Shown: piece by piece, positions 8,135 to 16,009 of the stretch
How the letters are laid out: the number at the start of each line of letters is the position of its first letter
How positions within the stretch are numbered: the stretch's first letter is position 1
Assembly (NCBI GenBank): GCA_040383485.1
Contig: JBEIDK010000024.1
Location: 1-32,819 of the forward strand
Reading direction: 5' to 3'
Source of the DNA: JBEIDK01 sp040383485
GTDB lineage: Bacteria; Bacteroidota; Bacteroidia; UBA4408
Length of the DNA: 32,819 nt
The notes under the pieces: generated by a model
What the model was told of the DNA's origin: nothing
Database searches by the model: none
Seen by the model: the letters and a program-made list of their open reading frames with translations, nothing else
Program-made: the position numbers and the translations under genes

Positions 8135-10681
8135 TTATTCTTCTTTCTTCTTTTTTGCGGGTTTAGCTTTGCTTACTGAAACAACAATTTCTTGTTTTTC
8201 TTTATCTAAGTCAACGTCAACAACATCGCCTTCACCAAGCTTCGATTTTATTATTTCCTCAGCCAATGGATCTTCAAGGTATTTTTGAATTGCACGTTTC
8301 AATGGTCTTGCTCCAAAATTTGCATCAAAGCCTTTATCAGCAATAAAGTCTTTTGCTTGTTCAGTAAGTTTAATTTTAAAGCCCATCACCTCGGTACGTT
8401 TAAATAAATTTACCAATTCAATGTCAATAATTTGATGAATATCTTCACGTGATAGTGAATTAAACATTACTACATCATCAATCCTATTTAAGAATTCTGG
8501 TGCAAAAGCTTTCTTAAGCGCATTCTCAATTACTGCTTTTGCATTTGCATCAGCACTAACTTGACGAGCACTTGTGGTGAATCCTACACCTTGACCAAAA
8601 TCTTTTAACTGCCTGGAACCTATGTTAGATGTCATGATAATGATTGTGTTTTTAAAGTCAATCTTTCGTCCTAAGCTATCAGTTAACATTCCATCATCAA
8701 GACATTGTAACAATAAATTAAATACATCAGGATGTGCTTTTTCAATTTCATCTAATAATACAACTGAATAAGGTTTGCGTCTTACCTTTTCAGTTAATTG
8801 ACCACCTTCTTCATAACCTACATAACCTGGAGGTGCCCCAATTAATCTACTAACAGCAAATTTCTCCATGTACTCACTCATGTCTATTCTAATTAGCGCA
8901 TCATCATTATCAAATAAATAACGACTTAATTTTTTAGCTAATTGAGTTTTTCCAACTCCTGTTGGGCCAAGAAATATGAACGAACCAATAGGTTTGTTTG
9001 GGTCTTTTAATCCAGCTCTATTACGTTGTATTGCTTTTACAACTTTCTTAATAGCATTATCTTGGCCAATGACTGAACCAGCAAGCATTTCAGACATTTT
9101 CATTAACTTATCACCTTCATTTGTTGCAATACGCTGCACTGGCACTCCCGTCATCATTGCTACAACTTCTGCAACATGGTCTTCGGTAACTGTTTCACGA
9201 TTATTCTTCGTTTCCTCTTCCCAAACTTTTTTCGCTGTTTCAAGTTGCTCTAACAGATTCTTTTCAGTATCGCGCAACCTTGCAGCTTCTTCATATTTTT
9301 GACTTCTTACAACCTTATTTTTTTCAATCTTTATATCCTCAACTTGTTTTTCTATATCTATAATATTTTGAGGTACTTTAATATTAGTAATATGAACTCT
9401 TGCACCAACTTCATCCATTGCATCTATTGCCTTATCAGGTAAATGTCTGTCACTTACATATCTTTGAGTCAAGGTAACACATGCCTTTAATGCTTCTGAG
9501 GTGTAATTAACATTATGATGCGTTTCGTACTTTTCCTTAATGTTATTTAGTATTTGAATTGCTTCCTCTTCAGTAGCAGGTTCAATCAATACCTTTTGGA
9601 ATCTGCGTTCTAAAGCACCATCTTTTTCAATATACTGACGATACTCGTCAAGAGTAGTAGCTCCAATACATTGAATTTCTCCACGAGCCAAAGCAGGCTT
9701 AAACATATTACTTGCATCTAAACTACCACTTGCACCGCCAGCGCCAATTATTGTATGTATTTCATCAATAAATAAAATAACATCAGGACTTTTTTCAAGT
9801 TCATTCATCACCGCTTTCATTCGTTCTTCGAATTGACCACGATACTTTGTACCCGCTACCAATGAGGCCAAATCAAGCGTAACAACACGTTTATTAAATA
9901 AAATTCTTGATACTTTTTTCTGAACAATTCTCAAGGCTAAGCCTTCAGCAATAGCTGACTTACCAACACCTGGTTCACCTATTAAAATTGGATTATTTTT
10001 TTTGCGTCTTGATAAAATTTGAGATACTCTCTCAATTTCTTTTTCACGCCCTACAATCGGGTCAAGTTTATCTTCTTCTGCCATTTTGGTAAGGTCTCTA
10101 CCAAAATTATCAAGCACAGGAGTTTTTGATTTAGGGTCGACAGGTTTTTTAGAAGCACCTGCACCACCAAATGCGCTTGCATCATCTTCTGGGTCATCAT
10201 CTCCACCTGCACTACCGGGCATTTCGCTTTTAATATCAGGATTTGTAAGAAGCATTTCTAACTCACGCTTTACAATATCATAATTTACATTAAAACGCGA
10301 TAACACATTTGATGCAACATTATCTTCTACTTTTAATATCGACAATAATACGTGCTCTGTTTCTATCATTTCGCTCTTGTAAACTTTGGCCTCTAAATAA
10401 GTTATTTTCAATGCACGCTCAGCCTGCTTTAATAAAGGAATATTTCCTAAATTATTTACCGGCTTTGAAAAATTAGATTTTGTTTGTGCCTCAAGTGCAT
10501 AACGCAACTCAGTAAGGTCAAGCCCTAATGAATTCAAAACCTGTATCGCCATACCTTCGCCATCACGAATAATACCTAATAAAAGATGCTCTGTTCCTAT
10601 AAAATCATGCCCTAGCCTTAAGGCCTCTTCGCGACTAAAAGAAATTACATCTTTTACTCTTTGTGAAAATTTAGCTTCCAT
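8135..10681 (-). CDS. clpC: ATP-dependent Clp protease ATP-binding subunit ClpC
   Basis: HSP100 AAA+ unfoldase of 848 residues that unfolds substrates and feeds them to the ClpP peptidase. Domains in order: two Clp_N repeats (about 1-145), an acidic glycine-rich linker (150-190), AAA+ domain D1 with Walker A GEPGVGKS at 235-242 and Walker B ending FIDE at 304-307, a middle region with a UVR-like helical pair (about 450-480), AAA+ domain D2 with Walker A GPTGVGKT at 572-579 and Walker B LLDE at 642-645, and a lysine-rich tail. The loop GQGVGF (VGF at 699-701) is the expected ClpP contact, so this is ClpC rather than the ClpP-independent ClpB. The length is normal. It is transcribed alone and has its own terminator; clpP is not in the window. 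Confidence 0.96.
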   Translation of the reverse strand: MEAKFSQRVKDVISFSREEALRLGHDFIGTEHLLLGIIRDGEGMAIQVLNSLGLDLTELRYALEAQTKSNFSKPVNNLGNIPLLKQAERALKITYLEAKVYKSEMIETEHVLLSILKVEDNVASNVLSRFNVNYDIVKRELEMLLTNPDIKSEMPGSAGGDDDPEDDASAFGGAGASKKPVDPKSKTPVLDNFGRDLTKMAEEDKLDPIVGREKEIERVSQILSRRKKNNPILIGEPGVGKSAIAEGLALRIVQKKVSRILFNKRVVTLDLASLVAGTKYRGQFEERMKAVMNELEKSPDVILFIDEIHTIIGAGGASGSLDASNMFKPALARGEIQCIGATTLDEYRQYIEKDGALERRFQKVLIEPATEEEAIQILNNIKEKYETHHNVNYTSEALKACVTLTQRYVSDRHLPDKAIDAMDEVGARVHITNIKVPQNIIDIEKQVEDIKIEKNKVVRSQKYEEAARLRDTEKNLLEQLETAKKVWEEETKNNRETVTEDHVAEVVAMMTGVPVQRIATNEGDKLMKMSEMLAGSVIGQDNAIKKVVKAIQRNRAGLKDPNKPIGSFIFLGPTGVGKTQLAKKLSRYLFDNDDALIRIDMSEYMEKFAVSRLIGAPPGYVGYEEGGQLTEKVRRKPYSVVLLDEIEKAHPDVFNLLLQCLDDGMLTDSLGRKIDFKNTIIIMTSNIGSRQLKDFGQGVGFTTSARQVSADANAKAVIENALKKAFAPEFLNRIDDVVMFNSLSREDIHQIIDIELVNLFKRTEVMGFKIKLTEQAKDFIADKGFDANFGARPLKRAIQKYLEDPLAEEIIKSKLGEGDVVDVDLDKEKQEIVVSVSKAKPAKKKKEE

Positions 10682-10699
10682 AAAATTAAATTTGTTTTG

Positions 10700-10732
10700 T
10701 AAATGTATATTAAACGAATTACTAAAACCAAA
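10700..10732 (-). promoter_or_regulatory. Weak candidate promoter of clpC
   Basis: Minus strand: TTTG (CAAA at 10729-10732), a 21-base spacer and TACATTTA (10700-10707), one mismatch from TAnnTTTG, 18 bases before the clpC ATG. Spacing is slightly long and the -7 box imperfect. No CIRCE-type or CtsR-like heptad repeat was recognised here. Confidence 0.3.
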
Positions 10733-10891
10733 AGTTTTAAAAATTCGTTGTTTTTTTTTTAATTTTTTATATGTTTATAAAAACTATACCACATTTTTTA
10801 AACTGACTTTATGCCATATTTTAAATTTATAAAATTTCTCACAACAAATTAATTTATGGGATTTATTATTACAAATTTCTACTCTTGAAAT

Positions 10892-10899
10892 TATGTTTG
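10892..10899 (+). promoter_or_regulatory. Candidate -7 promoter element of the DUF3108 gene
   Basis: TATGTTTG matches TAnnTTTG and lies 41 bases before the ATG at 10941. No good TTTG is seen about 19 bases upstream, so support is partial. Confidence 0.35.
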
Positions 10900-10940
10900 G
10901 AACAACATTTGCAATTGGGAATAAGAATATTAAATAATTT

Positions 10941-11774
10941 ATGAAAGCAAAAAAAATGATTCTCCCTAACCTACTGAAACCTAATTTTAACAATGCTTTT
11001 AAAACAAGGTACTTTTGCTTACTATTTTTTATTGTAGCAAATGTTCAAATTGCTACTTCACAATTTAGAAAGCATCCGAATAAAGCTTTTACAAAAGGTG
11101 AGCAACTAATTTATAGGATTCATTATGGTGTTATTGATGCAGGAATTGCAGAAATTGAAGTGAAGGAAGAAGATAAAACTTTTGCAAACAGAAACGTTTA
11201 TCATTGTGTAGGAAAAGGTTATAGCAAGGGAGCTTTTGATTGGTTTTTTAAAGTGAGGGACCGCTATGAAACTTATATAGATTGTGATGGTATTGTGCCT
11301 ATTTTTTTTGTAAGACGTGTTGATGAGGGTGGTTATAAAATAAATCAAAATTATACATACAATCATTATCAAAATACTGTCAATGCCGACGGTAAATTAT
11401 TTCCAGTTACTGCGCATATGCAAGATATGTTATCTGCATTTTACTATGCAAGAACAATAGATTATAGTCAGGCTAGAGTAAATGATATATTCACCATTCC
11501 TGCATTTGTTGACAACGAAATTTTTAATTTAAAAATAAAATATGTTGGCAAAGAAATAATTAGCACTGCATTTGGAAAGGTTAAGTGTTTAAAGTTTAGA
11601 CCCATATTACAAAAAGGTAGAATTTTTAAACATGAGGAAGATTTGAATGTTTGGATTACCGATGATGACAATCACATTCCGATAAGAGCACAAGCAGAAA
11701 TTTTGGTTGGGGCAATCAAGATGGACTTACAATCTTACAAAAATACAATTACAAAACTTACAATTGTACGTTAA
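10941..11774 (+). CDS. DUF3108 domain-containing envelope protein
   Basis: Exported protein of 277 residues. A positively charged N-terminus (about 1-23) precedes a hydrophobic segment (about 24-40) and a cleavage-like TSQ, so it is probably periplasmic or outer-membrane associated. The N-region is long for a signal peptide, so a start slightly downstream is possible, but no better Met is present. The rest matches DUF3108: KGEQLIYRIHYGVIDAGIAEIEV near the start, a DWFFKVRDRYETYID stretch, MQDMLSAFYYAR, and the late block VKCLKFRPILQKGRIFKHEEDLNVWITDD. The molecular function of DUF3108 is not established. The gene converges on ffh with 30 bases between the stops. Confidence 0.8.
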   Translation: MKAKKMILPNLLKPNFNNAFKTRYFCLLFFIVANVQIATSQFRKHPNKAFTKGEQLIYRIHYGVIDAGIAEIEVKEEDKTFANRNVYHCVGKGYSKGAFDWFFKVRDRYETYIDCDGIVPIFFVRRVDEGGYKINQNYTYNHYQNTVNADGKLFPVTAHMQDMLSAFYYARTIDYSQARVNDIFTIPAFVDNEIFNLKIKYVGKEIISTAFGKVKCLKFRPILQKGRIFKHEEDLNVWITDDDNHIPIRAQAEILVGAIKMDLQSYKNTITKLTIVR

Positions 11775-11776
11775 TT

Positions 11777-11804
11777 AAAAGGTTAGAAATGCTTCCAACC
11801 TTTT
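11777..11804. terminator. Bidirectional terminator between the DUF3108 gene and ffh
   Basis: AAAAGGTT (11777-11784) pairs with AACCTTTT (11797-11804) over a 12-base loop, followed on the plus strand by more T residues. It sits exactly between the two convergent stop codons and could end transcripts from both sides. Confidence 0.6.
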
Positions 11805-13169
11805 TTACATTTTTGGCATGCCAGGCATTCCTCCCATGCCTTGCATTTGTTTCATCATCTTAGCCATCTGCTCTTTGTTACCCATCATTTTCATCATTTT
11901 TCGCATATCATCAAATTGCTTAATCAATTTATTTACTTCGGCAATATCGTTCCCACTACCTTTTGCAATACGCAACCTGCGGCTGCCAGTAATATCATCT
12001 GGGTTCTCTCTTTCATATGGTGTCATGGACTGTATGATGGCCTCAATACCTTTAAATGCATCATCATCAATATCTAATCCTTTTGTCATTTTACCTGCAC
12101 CAGGAATCATTCCAACCAAATCTTTGATGTTACCCATCTTTTTTATTTGATTTATTTGATTTAGAAAATCATTAAAATTGAATTGATTCTTAGCAATTTT
12201 CTTTTGTAGTTTCCTTGCCTCTTCCTCATCATATCTTTCCCTTGCACGTTCAACCAAACTTACAACATCTCCCATTCCAAGAATACGGTCGGCCATTCGT
12301 TCCGGATAGAAAACATCTAATGCCTCCATCTTTTCGCCAGTACCAACAAACTTAATTGGTTTATTTACAGTGTATCTAATTGAAAGCGCAGCTCCACCGC
12401 GTGTGTCGCCATCTAGTTTGGTAAGAACAACACCATCAAAATTTATACGGTCATTAAATGCCTTGGCAGTATTTACAGCATCTTGACCAGTCATTGAATC
12501 AACAACAAATAAAGTTTCCGAAGGGTTAATCGCTTTCTTAACCTCAGCTATTTCATTCATCATTTGTTCGTCAACAGCTAAACGGCCTGCCGTATCAACT
12601 ATTACGACATTATAATTATTTTCTCTTGCATGTTCAATAGCTCGTTTACTAATGCTTACAGGGTCTTTACTTTCTGCATCTGCAAATACTGGAATTCCCA
12701 ATTGAGCCCCTAAGGTTTGTAATTGATTTATTGCAGCTGGACGGTAAACATCACAAGCAACCAATAGTGGTTTCTTATTTTTTTTATCTTTTAAATATAA
12801 AGCCAGCTTACCAGAAAATGTAGTTTTACCAGAACCCTGCAAACCACTCATTAATATTACCGCAGGCAATCCGGGCGCACTCTTTAAATTAATTTCAGTA
12901 TTGCTTCCTCCCATTAATTCGGCAAGTTCATCATGGGTAATTTTTACCATTAGCTGACTTGGCGAAATAGATGTTAGCACATTTTGTCCTAAAGCTTTTT
13001 CTTTTACAGTATCAGTAAATTGTTTCGCTATCTTAAAATTTACATCGGCATCTAACAATGCTTTACGCACTTCTTTTAATGTTTCGGCAACATTAATTTC
13101 AGTAATTTGTCCTTGTCCTTTTAATATTTTAAAGGCACGTTCAATCTTGTCAGTTAAATTTTCAAACAT
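11805..13169 (-). CDS. ffh: Signal recognition particle GTPase Ffh (SRP54)
   Basis: Protein component of the signal recognition particle, which binds SRP RNA and hydrophobic signal sequences and docks with FtsY for co-translational insertion. The 454 residues show the N-domain four-helix bundle (about 1-90), the GTPase G-domain with P-loop GLQGSGKTT at 109-117, DTAGR at 192-196 and TKLDGD at 250-255, and a C-terminal M-domain (about 330-454). The M-domain includes the RRLRIAKGSG segment of the RNA-binding helix-turn-helix. The tail is methionine- and glycine-rich. All key residues are present and the length is normal. No SRP RNA gene was recognised nearby. Confidence 0.97.
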   Translation of the reverse strand: MFENLTDKIERAFKILKGQGQITEINVAETLKEVRKALLDADVNFKIAKQFTDTVKEKALGQNVLTSISPSQLMVKITHDELAELMGGSNTEINLKSAPGLPAVILMSGLQGSGKTTFSGKLALYLKDKKNKKPLLVACDVYRPAAINQLQTLGAQLGIPVFADAESKDPVSISKRAIEHARENNYNVVIVDTAGRLAVDEQMMNEIAEVKKAINPSETLFVVDSMTGQDAVNTAKAFNDRINFDGVVLTKLDGDTRGGAALSIRYTVNKPIKFVGTGEKMEALDVFYPERMADRILGMGDVVSLVERARERYDEEEARKLQKKIAKNQFNFNDFLNQINQIKKMGNIKDLVGMIPGAGKMTKGLDIDDDAFKGIEAIIQSMTPYERENPDDITGSRRLRIAKGSGNDIAEVNKLIKQFDDMRKMMKMMGNKEQMAKMMKQMQGMGGMPGMPKM

Positions 13170-13332
13170 TGATATTCATTATTTGGGTTGCGAATTTAAA
13201 CAAAAATGTTAAAAATTAGAATCCTTGTTTGCGAGTTTCAAAAAACTAAATATTGAATATTTTATACTCCTAAAGTAACTTACAATTATATTTATTTAGT
13301 AGTCCCTCAAAAAGTCAATTTAAAATTTAGCC

Positions 13333-13356
13333 TTACTTTTCCTTGATGAAAAGTAA
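13333..13356. repeat. Nine-bp perfect hairpin
   Basis: TTACTTTTC (13333-13341) and GAAAAGTAA (13348-13356) form a perfect nine-bp stem with a six-base loop. It directly precedes the 17-bp palindrome at 13359. It lacks a T tract and is far from any stop codon, so it is more likely part of an interspersed repeat than a terminator. Confidence 0.5.
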
Positions 13357-13358
13357 CA

Positions 13359-13375
13359 TCTGGGCTAAGCCGAGA
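13359..13375. repeat. REP-like 17-bp palindrome, copy 1
   Basis: TCTGGGCTAAGCCGAGA is one base away from the odd palindrome TCTCGGCTAAGCCGAGA. The right arm TAAGCCGAGA is identical in the two other copies at 19718 and 19856. The copies lie around a RAYT-like transposase remnant, which suggests a REP-type mobile repeat. Confidence 0.6.
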
Positions 13376-13418
13376 CAATGCTTGATTCTTCTTTTTTGCT
13401 CCTATGTTCGCAATTTTA

Positions 13419-13504
13419 AAATTTAATGAAATTGCTACTATAAAGGTGATTTCCTCGTCCCTTGGAACCTTCCTACATGGCTTAACGCAATTTTATTAAA
13501 TTTA
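13419..13504. repeat. 86-bp element with 17-bp inverted ends
   Basis: The left end (13419-13435) begins AAATTTAATG. The right end (13488-13504) is its reverse complement at 16 of 17 positions. The ends enclose about 52 bp that includes GGTGATTTCCTCGTCCCTTGG. No coding capacity. It may be a small non-autonomous repeat or part of a larger interspersed repeat. Confidence 0.5.
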
Positions 13505-13650
13505 AAAACCAATAACACTAAGGCTGAGGAGCCCTAAACTAAAATGCAGGGAAACTTATTTGATTCAGATATTATTGGTATATTATTTTACAAATAAACA
13601 TTGTGAAATATCTGATTTTACTGAAGTTTATGCTTTTTGATGCTTGACTA

Positions 13651-13826
13651 TTTAAACCCAGATTACGCATTAGAAATTCTATTACAACGCAAAACGGCTT
13701 CAAAATATGAAGTAAACAACTTTTTATCATACATCATATATTCAATATGATGTATCCCTAAAAGTTCATATTTTATTGGGCTTTGGCGCTTCACTACGAA
13801 CCCCTAACGCGTAATCTGGGTTTAAA
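13651..13826. mobile_element. 176-bp fold-back (MITE-like) element
   Basis: Terminal inverted repeats of 23 bp (13651-13673 and 13804-13826) agree at 22 of 23 positions; the core is CCCAGATTACGC. Inside them lie a nested pair AAAATATGAA (13702-13711) / TTCATATTTT (13765-13774) and a central perfect hairpin ATACATCATAT (13729-13739) / ATATGATGTAT (13745-13755) with a five-base loop. The whole unit can fold into one long imperfect hairpin. It has no coding capacity. The outermost TTTAAA on both sides is itself palindromic and could be a target duplication. This architecture fits a non-autonomous transposable element; a structured RNA is an alternative. Confidence 0.6.
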
Positions 13827-14153
13827 AGGTTTGTTATAGGAATTAACATTGATGATATTATACCCATTACACTTTCAACTTAGTCCAATTACCGCATGGC
13901 CTTATTGTAATAATTTCATGTAGTATTGGCATTAACCATTGCATATTTATTTTTTAGTTAGACAAAAAATAAATGCAATTGATATTACAATTAGTAATGA
14001 AAAATTGTATAGAAAATATAGTGTTAAGGTTTTCTGTATTGGTTATTCTGAGAAACAAATTACCTCATTCAAAATAAAATCGGTAGGTACAGAAAATTTG
14101 AAAATTTCACTCCTAATTATTTAAAAAAAATCAGAAATAGTTAACATAGCGTT

Positions 14154-14921
14154 TTAATTTGATTTTTTCTTGCAAACAAAAAACACACTGCTACTTTTTG
14201 TAGGTGATTTATGTAGCTTAAAAAATTGACGGTATTCTGGATATGGGTAATAAGCAGGTAAGAGTGTTTCTATTATTTCAAATTCTTCGGAAATAATTTT
14301 TCTCCAATTATCAATTTTATAGTATTTCAAATCGTATAGAGCCGTTTTACCCTCAAAACTATGCGATGGAGGAATAAATAAATCTCTAAAATTTGTACGT
14401 CCTACTTTAATAATCTTACCAAACAATAAATTTACAATTTTATGGTGCGTTGTAAAGAGTATTTGTGAAAGCCAACCTAACCTAATAATATAATTTGTAG
14501 GCATACCAATAATTAAAACCCCATCATCCTTTAATACTCTACACATTTCCTTCAAACTTTGAGTTTCTGAATTTACATGTTCTAAAACGTGAGAGGAGTA
14601 TACAGTGTCGAACATTTTATTTTGGAAACCTATTTTTTCGGCAAAGCCTTGAATAATCGTTGCATTAACCTGAAAACCCGACCCTTCACGTCCTACACCA
14701 TGCCCGCCAGGATCAGGGTCAATACCACTGACTTTACATCCTGCCTTTGCAGCCATTTCCATTGCATATCCGGCACCACAACCAACATCCAAAAAATCCC
14801 CTACTTTAATATAGGGCAATATTGCTTGCCATTCAGAATCTCTTATAAGCTTTTGATTCTTGTTTGTTGCTTCTTTACTTAGTGAGCCAAAATAATATAT
14901 TTTAAGCAGTGTTTTTTTCAT
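14154..14921 (-). CDS. Class I SAM-dependent methyltransferase
   Basis: Cytoplasmic methyltransferase of 255 residues with a Methyltransf_11-type Rossmann fold. The SAM-binding motif I is DVGCGAGYA at 45-53, the acidic end of strand two is IDPD at 67-70, and motif IV appears as SSHVLEHV around 109-116, a common signature of UbiE/SAM methyltransferases. Motif VI-like GVLIIGMPTNY follows. The C-terminal half is aromatic-rich (YYPYPEYRQFFK) and has no transmembrane helix. The substrate is not readable. It lies 82 bases downstream of a GT2 glycosyltransferase on the same strand, so methylation of a glycan or lipid-linked sugar is a reasonable inference, but only from context. Confidence 0.82.
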   Translation of the reverse strand: MKKTLLKIYYFGSLSKEATNKNQKLIRDSEWQAILPYIKVGDFLDVGCGAGYAMEMAAKAGCKVSGIDPDPGGHGVGREGSGFQVNATIIQGFAEKIGFQNKMFDTVYSSHVLEHVNSETQSLKEMCRVLKDDGVLIIGMPTNYIIRLGWLSQILFTTHHKIVNLLFGKIIKVGRTNFRDLFIPPSHSFEGKTALYDLKYYKIDNWRKIISEEFEIIETLLPAYYPYPEYRQFFKLHKSPTKSSSVFFVCKKKSN

Positions 14922-15003
14922 GCGTATTTTTTGCTCTTTTTTTTAAGAGTAATATTCATTTATTGCTATTGTTTCCTTTTGTGAATATTCCATATTACAA
15001 ATA

Positions 15004-15906
15004 TTAAAAGTTATTGCTTGGCTTACCAAATATAAAAGCATAAATCATATAAACCTTCTTTTTTGTAACCTGCCATTTTGGATAATAATAAATTGAAATA
15101 ATTAAATTCATTAGCATAGGAATGAATTTTTTTACAAACTCGTAATGTCTTGCAATTCCAAAATAACAGTCACTCAAAATTTCATTCTTTACATTTTTTG
15201 AAATTTTGCCTTGCATTATTTCTTGTTTAAACAACTTTTGCAAACCTTTTAATCTTGGCAAGAAACAATTTTTTTCAATCAACACTGAATTATCATCATG
15301 AAGGTGATATAATACTGTATTTTCAATAATATGATGAACTGGGTATTTTGTAGCAATATTACACCAAAGCACAGTATCTTCAACAATTACAACATCTTCT
15401 AAAAACAAAAAGTCATTAAAAATTTCCTTACTTATACAAACTCTTACAGGCACAACAGAATAAAAAAGAAAATATTTATAAATATCATTCCCTAAATTTA
15501 AAACTGATGGTATTGTAACCAGCCCATTCTGTAATAATTTACATTCAACAAAATAGAGGGCATTGTCAAAATTATTTTTTTCAATATTATCATGCAATAC
15601 TTGAAGATGAGTTTCTAAATAAAAGTCATCACTGTCTAAAAAACAAATATACTTACCTTTAGCATTTCGTACCCCATTATTTCTGGCCGCACTTCTTTCA
15701 GCATTATTTTGAAAAACATAATTAATTTTTGGGTTATTCAATTCAGAAATAACTTCTTTTGTATTGTCTTTACTACCATCATCCACCACAATTATTTCAA
15801 ATGATTGAAAGGTTTGCTTATTAACACTCTCAATTGTTTTTGGTAATACAAGGGCTCTATTATAAGCCGGAATTATCACTGAAAAAAAAGGTGCCTGCAT
15901 ATACAA
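15004..15906 (-). CDS. Glycosyltransferase family 2 protein
   Basis: GT-A fold inverting glycosyltransferase of 300 residues, probably adding a sugar to a surface polysaccharide or glycolipid. The N-terminus reads FFSVIIPAYNRA, the nucleotide-binding strand, then VVDDGS at 40-45 and the metal-binding DSD at 91-93 in CFLDSDD. AERSAARNNGVRNAKGKYI is the usual GT2 block between them. A hydrophobic stretch near residues 262-275 (FIPMLMNLIISIYY) may associate with the membrane. The Met at residue 3 is an equally likely start. It is preceded by the strong terminator of the metalloprotease gene, so it begins its own transcript, probably with the methyltransferase gene. Confidence 0.87.
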   Translation of the reverse strand: MYMQAPFFSVIIPAYNRALVLPKTIESVNKQTFQSFEIIVVDDGSKDNTKEVISELNNPKINYVFQNNAERSAARNNGVRNAKGKYICFLDSDDFYLETHLQVLHDNIEKNNFDNALYFVECKLLQNGLVTIPSVLNLGNDIYKYFLFYSVVPVRVCISKEIFNDFLFLEDVVIVEDTVLWCNIATKYPVHHIIENTVLYHLHDDNSVLIEKNCFLPRLKGLQKLFKQEIMQGKISKNVKNEILSDCYFGIARHYEFVKKFIPMLMNLIISIYYYPKWQVTKKKVYMIYAFIFGKPSNNF

Positions 15907-15959
15907 ATCAAGAATGTTTGGCGAATTTAATTTTTTATTTCAAATGTGGTTTAAAACAA

Positions 15960-15991
15960 AAAACGCTGCTTGATTTTTCAAGCAGCGTTTT
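15960..15991 (-). terminator. Strong intrinsic terminator of the metalloprotease gene
   Basis: A perfect 14-bp stem (15960-15973 with 15978-15991, core CGCTGCTTGA) closes on a four-base loop. On the minus strand it is followed by TTTTTT-rich sequence. It lies 18 bases after the metalloprotease stop and before the GT2 gene. Confidence 0.85.
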
Positions 15992-16009
15992 AATTATGAT
16001 GTTATTTAA

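Larger units (their letters stand above)
13170..14153. other. Gene-free region of 984 bp rich in inverted repeats
   Basis: No convincing gene was found between the ffh start and the methyltransferase stop. The only sizeable reading frame (13939-14124, 61 codons) has no recognisable domain and no good start context. Instead the stretch holds four separate dyad structures, listed individually, clustered between 13333 and 13826. The region upstream of ffh (13170-13300) must carry its promoter but shows no full consensus match. The region 13830-14150 shows nothing recognisable. Confidence 0.7.

Noticed and set aside
10784..10993. 69-codon minus-strand frame between clpC and the DUF3108 gene
   Set aside because: Overlaps the start and candidate promoter of the DUF3108 gene and has no family resemblance.
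13170..13300. SRP RNA gene next to ffh
   Set aside because: No GGAA-tetraloop/GCAGA-type domain IV hairpin could be found in the gap.
13651..13826. Integron attC site
   Set aside because: Inverted ends and fold-back look similar in outline, but the GTTRRRY/RYYYAAC core sites are absent and no integrase or gene cassettes are near.
13939..14124. 61-codon plus-strand reading frame in the repeat-rich gap
   Set aside because: No recognisable domain, AT-driven composition (Ile/Lys rich), no promoter or start context, and surrounding DNA is non-coding.
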